DNA of 64,000 bases from Cupriavidus nantongensis (GTDB taxonomy: Bacteria > Pseudomonadota > Gammaproteobacteria > Burkholderiales > Burkholderiaceae), in assembly GCF_001598055.1 (NCBI RefSeq), contig NZ_CP014844.1:3871642-3935641 (forward strand), written 5' to 3'. The translations under genes and the position numbers were made by a program. Position 1 is the stretch's first letter; every line of letters begins with the position of its first letter. The notes under the pieces were generated by a model. That model saw only the letters and a program-made list of their open reading frames with translations. It was not told where the DNA came from and did no database searches. Below, piece after piece: positions 8,073 through 13,555 of this stretch.

Positions 8073-8100
8073 AAGCAATCAACTTCTAAGCGATTTGCTT
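8073..8100. promoter_or_regulatory. Two tandem operator-like dyads upstream of the early promoter
   Basis: AAGCAATCAACTT (8073-8085) and AAGCGATTTGCTT (8088-8100) both fit AAGY-N5-RCTT; the second is a perfect dyad. Their centres are 15 bp apart and the second overlaps the -35 of the promoter at 8099-8127. The arrangement is that of repressor operators. The likely binder is the XRE-type protein encoded at 11308. Confidence 0.6.
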
Positions 8101-8127
8101 TACATGGCTGACGCACGCCCCTACTAT
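8099..8127 (+). promoter_or_regulatory. Sigma70-type early promoter 1
   Basis: TTTACA, 17-base spacer, TACTAT. The predicted start near 8134 leaves about 27 bases of leader before the ATG at 8161. The -35 is overlapped by an operator-like dyad. Confidence 0.65.
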
Positions 8128-8160
8128 GAAGGCTCATCAACAAACAACGTACTAAACACC

Positions 8161-8691
8161 ATGACCGAACAAACCTTCACCGTGACCGCCCGCGAGCCCG
8201 AAGGCTGGCTCAAGGCGTTTGAGGTCGTCTCGCCGTCCGGCGTCGCGGTCTACTTCTCGCACCTGGACCGCGCGGTCTGGCACGTGATCGACCAGGGCGG
8301 CGTGGCGCTCTATGAGGGCGCAGAGATCGGAGAGACCGGCCCGGATTGGGAACCGACGGCCAAGACGAAGTATTACGCGCAGCGCGGCAACCTGTACGCC
8401 TTCGGCCCGACGATCTACAGGGCGCTGGAGAATCTCCAGTGGCTCATCGACACGGAAGCGCCCGAGGGGACGACTGCTGACGCGCCCGAAGGCTTTACGC
8501 CGCGCATCGTGAACCCTGCCGAATGGCCTCTCTTCACCGCGACGCGCCAAGACGGCACCAGGACCACGTATAGCGCCCTGGACCTGGACAGCGCCGTGCG
8601 TTACTGCCCTGCGGCCGTGCGCGTGGTGAACCTGGAGACGGGCGAAGAGTGGGCGAAGGATAACCCCACGTTTCAGTCGGGTTCTATGTGA
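8161..8691 (+). CDS. Early-region phage protein of unknown function
   Basis: Starting at the ATG in ACACCATGA gives 176 residues; the longer frame would begin upstream of the promoter -10 and is unlikely. The protein is acidic and beta-rich with no recognisable enzyme motif. Near residue 122 it has LFTATRQDGTRTTY, which echoes the start of the 67-residue protein at 9732 (FTALRPDGTR), hinting at a shared small domain. It is the first gene after the operator-controlled promoter. Confidence 0.7.
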   Translation: MTEQTFTVTAREPEGWLKAFEVVSPSGVAVYFSHLDRAVWHVIDQGGVALYEGAEIGETGPDWEPTAKTKYYAQRGNLYAFGPTIYRALENLQWLIDTEAPEGTTADAPEGFTPRIVNPAEWPLFTATRQDGTRTTYSALDLDSAVRYCPAAVRVVNLETGEEWAKDNPTFQSGSM

Positions 8692-8703
8692 AGCGTTTGA
8701 CTT
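8691..8703. promoter_or_regulatory. Operator-like dyad overlapping early promoter 2
   Basis: AAGCGTTTGACTT fits AAGY-N5-RCTT and covers the -35 hexamer TTGACT at 8697-8702, the same geometry as at promoter 1. Confidence 0.6.
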
Positions 8704-8725
8704 ACTGTGATGCGCTTGGCACTAT
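8697..8725 (+). promoter_or_regulatory. Sigma70-type early promoter 2
   Basis: TTGACT, 17-base spacer, CACTAT. The start near 8732 lies just before another dyad (8736-8748) and about 37 bases before the ATG at 8769. Confidence 0.5.
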
Positions 8726-8735
8726 GTGAACTCCT

Positions 8736-8748
8736 AAGCAACTCACTT
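8736..8748. promoter_or_regulatory. Operator-like dyad downstream of early promoter 2
   Basis: AAGCAACTCACTT, fitting AAGY-N5-RCTT, sits a few bases after the predicted transcription start. The longer context TAAGCAACTCACTTCA recurs with one change at 13369-13384. Confidence 0.55.
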
Positions 8749-8768
8749 CACCGCAGCAACGAAACACC

Positions 8769-8930
8769 ATGACACACCAAACGAAACCCAAGCGCCGCAA
8801 GGCCCCGAAGCGCCGCACCGCGGAGTCCCTGGCCCGCTTTTGCAGCCGCACTCCTACCGCGCCCCTGGAGGCCCTGACCCTGGCAGACGTCGCAGACGTG
8901 ATCGCCCTGCCCGTGCGAGGTGTCGAATGA
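8769..8930 (+). CDS. Small basic early phage protein
   Basis: This 53-residue frame begins at the ATG of ACACCATGA. The first 16 residues are strongly basic (KPKRRKAPKRR), then a helix ending LADVADVIALPVRGVE. A nucleic-acid-binding role is possible from charge alone. An ATGA overlap at its end opens an 18-codon frame (8927-8983) that I do not count as a gene. Confidence 0.5.
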   Translation: MTHQTKPKRRKAPKRRTAESLARFCSRTPTAPLEALTLADVADVIALPVRGVE

Positions 8931-8991
8931 GGACGCCGCGCAGGAGAAGAGCCTGGACCCTGGTTGTCTACGGCCACAGATAGAGCGTTTT

Positions 8992-9059
8992 GCCCATTTA
9001 GCAGTGCTCCAGTTCTAGCCGCTTCACAGAGGCGGCTACGGCGGGCGCACTGACCCGGA
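8992..9059 (+). repeat. Hairpin module, copy A
   Basis: GCCCATT and AGTGCTCCAGTT are followed by a 7-bp stem (TAGCCGC 9016-9022 with GCGGCTA 9032-9038) and then GCGGGCGCACTGACCCGGA. Flanks match copy B closely while the stem sequence differs completely. It lies in the leader of the gene at 9090. Confidence 0.7.
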
Positions 9060-9089
9060 CGACGACAACCAGACGAACAAGGACACACC

Positions 9090-9566
9090 ATGACCCGCAC
9101 CATTGAACATGCCGACATCATCGACATCCGCGAGATCACCGACCGCGTAGACGAACTGCGCGACGAACTGCAAACCGCGATGGATGAAAACGAGGAAGGG
9201 CACGACTTCGAGACGCTCGAAGAGTACCGCGCCGCCGTGCGCAAGGACGTCAGCGCGGCGCACTGCCACAAGCTGTACGAAGAGGAACGGGAGCTTACCG
9301 AGCTTGAGGACATCCTTGACGAGCTTCGGGGCTGTGGTGGGGATCACCAGTGGGAAGGCGATTGGTATCCGCTGATGCTGATCGCTGACGACCACTTCCA
9401 GGACTTCGCGCAGCAAGAGGCCGAGGATTGCGGGCTGATCGACAGCAGCGCGAAGTGGCCTCACACGTGCATTGATTGGGAACGCGCCGCGCGTGAGCTT
9501 CGCATGGATTACTCGGCGGTCTCTGTGACCATCGACGGCGACATCCGCGAATACTGGTACCGCTGA
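9090..9566 (+). CDS. Acidic early phage protein
   Basis: The 158-residue product is rich in Asp and Glu throughout. It has a charged helical first half (ITDRVDELRDELQTAMDENEE) and a C-terminal block with CIDWERAARELRMDYSAV and a final YWYR, a pattern shared by hypothetical proteins of many phages. Its length and strong negative charge are compatible with DNA-mimic anti-restriction proteins, and the WERAAREL motif loosely recalls ArdA, but no assignment is secure. AAGGA precedes the ATG of ACACCATGA. Confidence 0.7.
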   Translation: MTRTIEHADIIDIREITDRVDELRDELQTAMDENEEGHDFETLEEYRAAVRKDVSAAHCHKLYEEERELTELEDILDELRGCGGDHQWEGDWYPLMLIADDHFQDFAQQEAEDCGLIDSSAKWPHTCIDWERAARELRMDYSAVSVTIDGDIREYWYR

Positions 9567-9579
9567 GGTAGCGCGAATC

Positions 9580-9642
9580 GCCCATTGCACAGTGCTCCAG
9601 TTACAGGCCCTGCGGGGCCTCTAGCGGGCGCATTGACCCGGA
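9580..9642 (+). repeat. Hairpin module, copy B
   Basis: GCCCATT and AGTGCTCCAGTT are followed by AGGCCC-TGCG-GGGCCT (9605-9620) and then GCGGGCGCATTGACCCGGA. The stem differs from copy A but the flanks are conserved. Confidence 0.7.
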
Positions 9643-9665
9643 ACAGTCCGCACCCTGAGTGCGCC

Positions 9666-9707
9666 AGTGCGAGCCCCTTGCGAGGGGGTTCCTGCGGGCG
9701 TATTTGA
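9666..9707 (+). repeat. Hairpin module, copy C
   Basis: A more diverged copy: AGTGC, then CCCCT-TGCG-AGGGG (9674-9687), then GCGGGCGTATTTGA. It shares the TGCG loop with copy B and the downstream block with both others, and lies just before the gene at 9732. Confidence 0.6.
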
Positions 9708-9731
9708 GCGGGCTACAGACAAGGACTCACC

Positions 9732-9935
9732 ATGATATTCACCGCACTCCGACCGGACGGCACGCGCGAGCGTCGCCGCCACGTTCCTTACCGCCTGACG
9801 CAAAGCGGCGCAGATTGGCTCGCGCACCACGCAGAGACGGGGCGAAAGATTGGCCGCTTCAACGATAAGGGGAGCGCCCTGTCCTTCCTCAACGCGATGA
9901 CCGAACCGGCGCCGCGCCAAGGGGGCAAGCAATGA
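9732..9935 (+). CDS. Small early phage protein
   Basis: The 67-residue basic product starts at the ATG of TCACCATGA with AAGGA upstream. FTALRPDGTR at its start echoes a segment of the protein encoded at 8161. The middle (YRLTQSGADWLAHHAETGRKIG) looks like a small helical fold. It overlaps the next gene by 4 bases (ATGA). Function unknown. Confidence 0.6.
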   Translation: MIFTALRPDGTRERRRHVPYRLTQSGADWLAHHAETGRKIGRFNDKGSALSFLNAMTEPAPRQGGKQ

Positions 9936-10132
9936 CCGAAGCGCAAATCCTCTATGAGCGCGGCCCCTATTGGGTCAAGCGCGGCGCGAAGTTCTTTGAG
10001 ATTTACCGCGCGGGCGCCACGCACTCCACGCGCGTCGGGGTGGTCGGCTTTAGCTTCGGGCTCTCCCGGTGCATCGCTGAGATCGACCGTCGCATGGCAG
10101 ACGACGAACGCCGCAAGGGGGATGCGCGATGA
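9932..10132 (+). CDS. Small early phage protein
   Basis: The protein has 66 residues, basic, with a beta-like first half (YWVKRGAKFFEIYRAG) and a helical end (CIAEIDRRMADDERRKG). It is coupled to both neighbours by ATGA overlaps. No family recognised. Confidence 0.6.
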   Translation: MTEAQILYERGPYWVKRGAKFFEIYRAGATHSTRVGVVGFSFGLSRCIAEIDRRMADDERRKGDAR

Positions 10133-10242
10133 CCCGCCAGCGCCGCACCCTGCCCCGGCGCGTCCCTGAGATCGTTTGGACGTGCTGCGCCTTCGTGGTC
10201 TTCACCCTGCCCGCGTTCGCGGACTTCCTGAACCGGGGGTGA
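10129..10242 (+). CDS. Very small membrane protein
   Basis: A 37-residue frame opens within an ATGA overlap: a basic start (TRQRRTLPRRVPE) then one hydrophobic helix (IVWTCCAFVVFTLPAFADFL). The tight coupling and clean membrane pattern support translation despite the size. A membrane-targeted phage micro-protein is the best description. Confidence 0.5.
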   Translation: MTRQRRTLPRRVPEIVWTCCAFVVFTLPAFADFLNRG

Positions 10243-10246
10243 CGCC

Positions 10247-10492
10247 ATGCCGAGCAAACCGAAGCCGGTACGCGTCGCCCTCAACGTGCAAGGCGAGGAC
10301 AACGCACAGGCAATCTTTGACGTCCTGGCGACGCAGGACCGCAAGGTCGGCATGGGCCGCAAGCGGGCTACATGGTGGTTCGTGGCGTTCAATCTGCGGC
10401 CCGGTGAAACGCCGGGCGAGATGCTCGCGCACGTCCGCTCCCTGTTCCCTCGCGCCCGCATCGGGCTCCAGGACGTCTTTATCTCCCGCTGA
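10247..10492 (+). CDS. Small early phage protein
   Basis: This 81-residue product has an alternating strand-helix pattern (VRVALNVQGEDNAQAIFDVLA, then ATWWFVAFNL, then GEMLAHVRSLFP) suggestive of a ferredoxin-like fold. It begins 4 bases after the membrane micro-protein. Function unknown. Confidence 0.6.
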   Translation: MPSKPKPVRVALNVQGEDNAQAIFDVLATQDRKVGMGRKRATWWFVAFNLRPGETPGEMLAHVRSLFPRARIGLQDVFISR

Positions 10493-10505
10493 GACTTCAC
10501 CAGAC

Positions 10506-10535
10506 GCCCCAGGATCGCATAACGCGGTCCGGGGC
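10506..10535 (+). repeat. 12-bp hairpin in the leader of the gene at 10553
   Basis: GCCCC-A-GGATCGC pairs with GCGGTCC-GGGGC across a 5-base loop, with one bulged A and one G-T pair. No T-run follows. It is unrelated in sequence to modules A-C but occupies the same place relative to a start codon. Confidence 0.6.
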
Positions 10536-10552
10536 TCACTGCCCTACACACC

Positions 10553-10849
10553 ATGACAATGAACGCACAGCAGCGCCTCTGGGGCCTAACCGTCAGCCCG
10601 CTGTTTTACAGGGACCTTCCGCACCTCTGCCAAGTGGGCGGGCATTGGGTCTGCATGGGCCGCCTGACCATCAACATGGGACGCACCGCGCGGCAAGCCT
10701 ACGCCCGTTGGGTGGGGGAAGTTCGCAGCCGCGCGGCTGGACCGTACGGGGGCCTGGAGAATGTCCCGCCGGTCCTCTTGGCTACGCTGCCGCGCTACAG
10801 GCCCCGAGGCGCGATCCGGCGCGGCCCGTCGTCCCCACGTTTCGAGTAG
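10553..10849 (+). CDS. Early-region phage protein of unknown function
   Basis: The 98-residue protein starts at the ATG of ACACCATGA. It is basic, with aromatic-rich LFYRDLPHLCQVGGHWVCMG and an Arg/Pro-rich tail. Two Cys and two His in the first 45 residues could bind metal, but no standard finger spacing is seen. Confidence 0.55.
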   Translation: MTMNAQQRLWGLTVSPLFYRDLPHLCQVGGHWVCMGRLTINMGRTARQAYARWVGEVRSRAAGPYGGLENVPPVLLATLPRYRPRGAIRRGPSSPRFE

Positions 10850-10885
10850 TGCGCTTCCCTGGCCGCCCGGCGTCGTTCGAGTCAC

Positions 10886-11032
10886 CTACTTGAGCGCCGC
10901 CTTCTGAGCCTTAGGGGTCGCCATTACAGCCCAGATAAAGCCGTACAGCGTATCACGCAGGGGTGGGGTATCGCCCCATTCTTGAGCGACGTAAAGTCCC
11001 CATTCCGAATGCGCCGCACCCGTTTGGGGCAC
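10886..11032 (-). CDS. Short minus-strand phage gene or gene remnant
   Basis: The minus strand carries a protein-like frame open from about 11086 to a TAG at 10886. Read from the only plausible start (GTG at 11032) it gives 48 residues with natural composition: GAAHSEWGLYVAQEWGD, then DTLYGFIWAVMATPKAQKAAL. The frame continues upstream (ESRIGFDPSSG) to a stop inside the 18-bp repeat and has no ATG, so it may be the C-terminal stump of a truncated gene. No family recognised. Confidence 0.45.
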   Translation of the reverse strand: MPQTGAAHSEWGLYVAQEWGDTPPLRDTLYGFIWAVMATPKAQKAALK

Positions 11033-11079
11033 GCCGGAAGAGGGGTCAAAACCGATACGAGATTCCCCGAGTCTTTGCC

Positions 11080-11097
11080 GAGTAAATCAGTACATGG
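11080..11097 (+). repeat. Dispersed 18-bp prophage element, copy 2
   Basis: GAGTAAATCAGTACATGG. A degraded relative (13 of 17 fixed positions) lies at 10933-10950. Confidence 0.7.
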
Positions 11098-11122
11098 CAA
11101 GGGCCGAGAGGAATCCTTAAGA

Positions 11123-11168
11123 CTGTCTTATAGACGTCCTATAGAACCATAGGAGGTCTATAAGAGAG
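11123..11168. repeat. Large imperfect palindrome upstream of the regulator
   Basis: Two 22-base arms (11123-11144 and 11147-11168) are inverted repeats with a few mismatches around a 2-base centre. The arms contain TCTTATAGACGTCCTATAG and its near mirror. A half-like relative, TATAAGACGTCTT, occurs near 7880. It may be an operator for a multimeric protein or a transcript hairpin; no T-run follows. Confidence 0.65.
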
Positions 11169-11211
11169 CCTTGCGCGAGTAGCTGTTGCAGATAATGCGA
11201 TGGCAGCTATG

Positions 11212-11269
11212 AAGTGAGTGACTCTGTTGTATTCCGCCCGATAGAATCCGCTCCTGAAGTTTGTAGCTG
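11212..11269. promoter_or_regulatory. Upstream region of the XRE regulator with two near-operator sites
   Basis: AAGTGAGTGACTC (11212-11224) and AAGTTTGTAGCTG (11257-11269) each match AAGY-N5-RCTT with one mismatch. The second covers the expected -35 of a -10-like TACAAT at 11281-11286. This would allow autoregulation of the gene at 11308. Confidence 0.4.
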
Positions 11270-11307
11270 TCCTCCTGAGTTACAATTTGAGTTCTTTGGA
11301 GATCACC

Positions 11308-11685
11308 ATGACTGTCAAGCTGGATTCGAGTAACGCCGTGCTTCGCGGCCGATTCGGAGCGTGGATCAAGGAGCGCCGCGAGGCCCTGGGGTACACACAA
11401 TTAGAAATGTCGTCCAAGGTCAATTACGCGTACGCCGCCATGGTGTCGCAGATTGAGCGAGGCGCCAGCGCACTGCCTCCGCACGACCTTCGCCTCTGGG
11501 CGGAAGTCCTGGAGGTGAAACCAGACGAGTTTGCAATGACGTACTTGTACTACTGCCAACCGTTCATTTATCAATGTTTGACGGGAAAAGACCCTTATGT
11601 TGCCGAACGCCTCCCCAAAGCCCCAAAAACAGTCATGTCAGCGCCCGGTCGCCCGAGCGTGCGCCGTGCACGGGATGCTCACTGA
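11308..11685 (+). CDS. XRE-family helix-turn-helix regulator (candidate phage repressor)
   Basis: The 125-residue product has an N-terminal Cro/C1-type HTH (about 14-70): FGAWIKERREALGYTQLEMSS, then VNYAYAAMVSQIERG and a third helix. The C-terminal 45 residues are Pro/Arg-rich without a known dimerisation domain or a LexA-type protease. GGAG before the ATG at 11308 favours it over the in-frame TTG at 11287. It is the only recognisable DNA-binding regulator in the visible prophage, so it is the natural candidate for lysogeny control and for binding the AAGY-N5-RCTT sites. Confidence 0.8.
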   Translation: MTVKLDSSNAVLRGRFGAWIKERREALGYTQLEMSSKVNYAYAAMVSQIERGASALPPHDLRLWAEVLEVKPDEFAMTYLYYCQPFIYQCLTGKDPYVAERLPKAPKTVMSAPGRPSVRRARDAH

Positions 11686-11926
11686 CGTTAGCTGGTGCAA
11701 AGTGGGGCCGCTGTACGTGGAGCACGACGCGGCATTCTTCAACGTAGAGCTCGCGGACTCGGAGCTCCTGGTGTCGGCCATGCCGGACGGCTACATCACG
11801 GTCTCGGACGTCTTCGGCGCGAACGCGCTGCGGTGGAATGCTGACCGCACGGGCGTCCACATGGAGGTCTACGAGATGGTCAAGCAATTGTCGGGAGGGA
11901 GCCATGAGCATCTACAAACGGCCTGA
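11675..11926 (+). CDS. Small phage protein between regulator and integrase
   Basis: The most likely start (ATG overlapping the regulator's end) gives 83 residues, acidic, with a beta-rich pattern (VGPLYVEHDAAFFNVELAD). It overlaps the integrase start by 23 bases. It could be an excisionase-like or accessory protein from position, but no HTH is visible and the charge is unlike typical Xis proteins. Confidence 0.5.
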   Translation: MLTDVSWCKVGPLYVEHDAAFFNVELADSELLVSAMPDGYITVSDVFGANALRWNADRTGVHMEVYEMVKQLSGGSHEHLQTA

Positions 11927-13112
11927 TGGGGCCGGCTACTGGTACGAGTTCGTCCTGAAGGGCAAGAGGTTCCGGGGGGCAACCGGGACTGACAACCCGT
12001 CGGAGGCTCGCCAGATCGAAGCGCAGAAGCGCCTGGAGGCCGCAGAGGCCATGCGCCGCGACGCGCTAGGGGTGAAGCGTTTGACCCTGTACGTTGTCGC
12101 CCAGATGTGGCTCACTGAGACCCAGAAGGTTCTGAGCGACACGCGCAACAACGCCAGCCGCGTCCGCAAGCTCTTCGGGACTGAACTGGTCTGGACGAAG
12201 ATCAAGGGCCATCCCGACGGCGGCGAGTGGACCCCACGGGAGAACGCCCGGTACGGCCTGAGCAAGACCATGATGGTCGATGAACTCACCCAGGCCGACC
12301 TTCTGAGCCTTAAACGGGAGCGTTTGACTGAGGGCAACTCGCCTTCCACGATCAACCGGGAGATGGCGCTGGTCCAATCGCTCCTGGGATTCGCGGAGGC
12401 CATGGGGGTCTCCATGCCGGCGCGGGCGATCATCTGGGACGCCAAGCGGAACCGCGCGGCGAGCGCCAAGATGCCGAAGACGCCCCCGAAGACCCGCTGG
12501 CTCACCCTGGCCGAGGAAGAGAAGCTACTGGGCTACATGCGGGAGCGCGTGAGGCCCGAGGACGTCGCCTGGATCGACGCTCTAGAACTCAGCACCTTGC
12601 TGCTGGACACGGGTGCACGGTACTCGGAGATCGCGGGGATGCGGTGGGACCAGGTGAGCCTGGAGGGGGACGTGATGATCGACCTCCAGCGGAGCAAGAC
12701 CCGGAACAGGTCGTGGCTGAAGGTCACGAAGCGGGCGGCGGCGATCCTGCGTCGGCGCAAGCCGGCCACGCCGGGCACCTACGTCTTCCCGGCCCAGGTC
12801 GCGGTAGCTCGGGGCACCATGGCCTACTCCAGGGAGGACGAGCCGCGCGGCCACGCCACGAAGAAGATTCAGCAGGCTATCGAGGACTGCGGGCTGAACG
12901 AGAACGCGGCCAAGGTGGGCCGGGTGACGCCTCATACGTTCCGGGACACCTACGCGAGCCGGTTGGCCCAGGCGGGCATCTCCCTGGCGGAGATCGCCAA
13001 CATCCTGGGGCATAGCTCGACGCAGATGACTGAGAAGTACGCCCATCTGTGCCCTGACCGGGCGGGCGAGAAGGCGGCGGATGTACTGGACCGGCTGATG
13101 CACGCCGAGTAA
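11904..13112 (+). CDS. int: Tyrosine-recombinase integrase
   Basis: With the ATG preceded by GGGAGGGAG the protein has 402 residues. An N-terminal arm-type domain (SIYKRPDGAGYWYEF) is followed by a core-binding domain and the catalytic domain. Active-site residues read as Arg 239 (GARYSEIAG), Lys 265, His 344 and Arg 347 (TPHTFRDTY), His 370 (LGHSS) and Tyr 379 (EKYAHL). It integrates and, with partners, excises the phage at the neighbouring tRNA-Lys. The stop codon lies inside the first 32-bp direct repeat. Confidence 0.95.
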   Translation: MSIYKRPDGAGYWYEFVLKGKRFRGATGTDNPSEARQIEAQKRLEAAEAMRRDALGVKRLTLYVVAQMWLTETQKVLSDTRNNASRVRKLFGTELVWTKIKGHPDGGEWTPRENARYGLSKTMMVDELTQADLLSLKRERLTEGNSPSTINREMALVQSLLGFAEAMGVSMPARAIIWDAKRNRAASAKMPKTPPKTRWLTLAEEEKLLGYMRERVRPEDVAWIDALELSTLLLDTGARYSEIAGMRWDQVSLEGDVMIDLQRSKTRNRSWLKVTKRAAAILRRRKPATPGTYVFPAQVAVARGTMAYSREDEPRGHATKKIQQAIEDCGLNENAAKVGRVTPHTFRDTYASRLAQAGISLAEIANILGHSSTQMTEKYAHLCPDRAGEKAADVLDRLMHAE

Positions 13113-13138
13113 ATCCGTACAGGGTGACGACCCTATGC
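13107..13138 (+). repeat. 32-bp direct repeat, copy 1 (contains 18-bp element copy 3)
   Basis: This copy matches the one at 13202-13233 in 31 of 32 positions, 95 bp away. It starts with the 18-bp element and continues into a small dyad (AGGGT-GACG-ACCCT). Paired copies between integrase and attachment site suggest arm-type integrase binding sites. Confidence 0.8.
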
Positions 13139-13201
13139 CGCCGACGTGAGGCGGGTGGAGGCCATGAGCCCCCTGGTCGTCCCAGGATTCCAATGGGATC
13201 G

Positions 13202-13233
13202 GAGTAAATCAGTACAGGGTGACGACCCTATGC
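13202..13233 (+). repeat. 32-bp direct repeat, copy 2 (contains 18-bp element copy 4)
   Basis: This is the second copy of the 32-bp repeat, differing at one base from 13107-13138. The rest of 13113-13412 holds no gene, only this repeat, a terminator and a dyad near the attachment site. Confidence 0.8.
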
Positions 13234-13313
13234 GGACGGCGCGAACCGGGCAAAGCTCCCGGAGGGCGGACGACCCGATCCGATGTCATAGGTTTTGTTT
13301 GTCATGGTGATTG

Positions 13314-13345
13314 GTGGGACCGCCTGTATGGGGTCCCACGTTTTT
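13314..13345 (+). terminator. Rho-independent terminator after the integrase
   Basis: GTGGGACC pairs with GGTCCCAC over a 10-base loop and is followed by GTTTTT. It would stop integrase transcription before the antisense side of the tRNA-Lys gene. Confidence 0.75.
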
Positions 13346-13366
13346 AACCACGATGAAGGACCCCAC

Positions 13367-13393
13367 GGTAAGTAACTCACTTCAATACTTACC
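13367..13393. repeat. Perfect 8-bp inverted repeat beside the attachment site
   Basis: GGTAAGTA and TACTTACC flank 11 bases. The left half overlaps AAGTAACTCACTT (13370-13382), which fits the phage dyad family. At 20 bp from the tRNA end it could bind integrase or the phage regulator. Confidence 0.5.
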
Positions 13394-13412
13394 CTGGAGC
13401 CCTTGAAGAATC

Positions 13413-13488
13413 TGGTGGGTCGTGCGTGACTCGAACACGCGACCAACGGATTAAAAGTCCGCTGCTCTACCGACTGAGCTAACGACCC
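13413..13488 (-). tRNA. tRNA-Lys (UUU), with encoded CCA; prophage attachment site
   Basis: The minus strand folds as a standard 76-base tRNA: acceptor GGGTCGT/ACGACCC, D arm, anticodon loop CTTTTAA with anticodon TTT, T arm GTTCGAGTC and CCA end. Its 3' end faces the prophage integrase, so the att core must lie within the 3' part of this gene and the phage supplies or preserves an intact copy. The matching left att site is outside the window. Confidence 0.97.
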
Positions 13489-13505
13489 GAAAAAACAGAA
13501 CCGCG

Positions 13506-13535
13506 ATTATAGTGATGCGTTTCGCGATGTGTCAA
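13506..13535 (-). promoter_or_regulatory. Promoter of tRNA-Lys
   Basis: On the minus strand TTGACA, 18-base spacer, TATAAT: both hexamers are consensus, and transcription would start about 10 bases before the tRNA. Confidence 0.85.
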
Positions 13536-13555
13536 GGCATGGCGCGCCGGCGCGC

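Larger units (their letters stand above)
1..13412. mobile_element. Right part of a prophage integrated at tRNA-Lys
   Basis: Phage tail, lysis, packaging, small early, regulator and integrase genes lie almost all on the plus strand and stop at the CCA end of a tRNA-Lys gene. The integrase is the last gene before the tRNA, the usual layout for tyrosine-recombinase phages that use a tRNA 3' end as attB. A phage sequence motif (AACTCACTTCA, also at 8740-8750) recurs at 13374-13384, so phage DNA reaches to within about 30 bp of the tRNA. The left end, head genes, endolysin and replication genes are outside the window. Confidence 0.87.

Noticed and set aside
8927..8983. 18-codon frame opening in an ATGA overlap after the small basic protein
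   Set aside because: Too short and without any supporting pattern; it runs towards hairpin module A.
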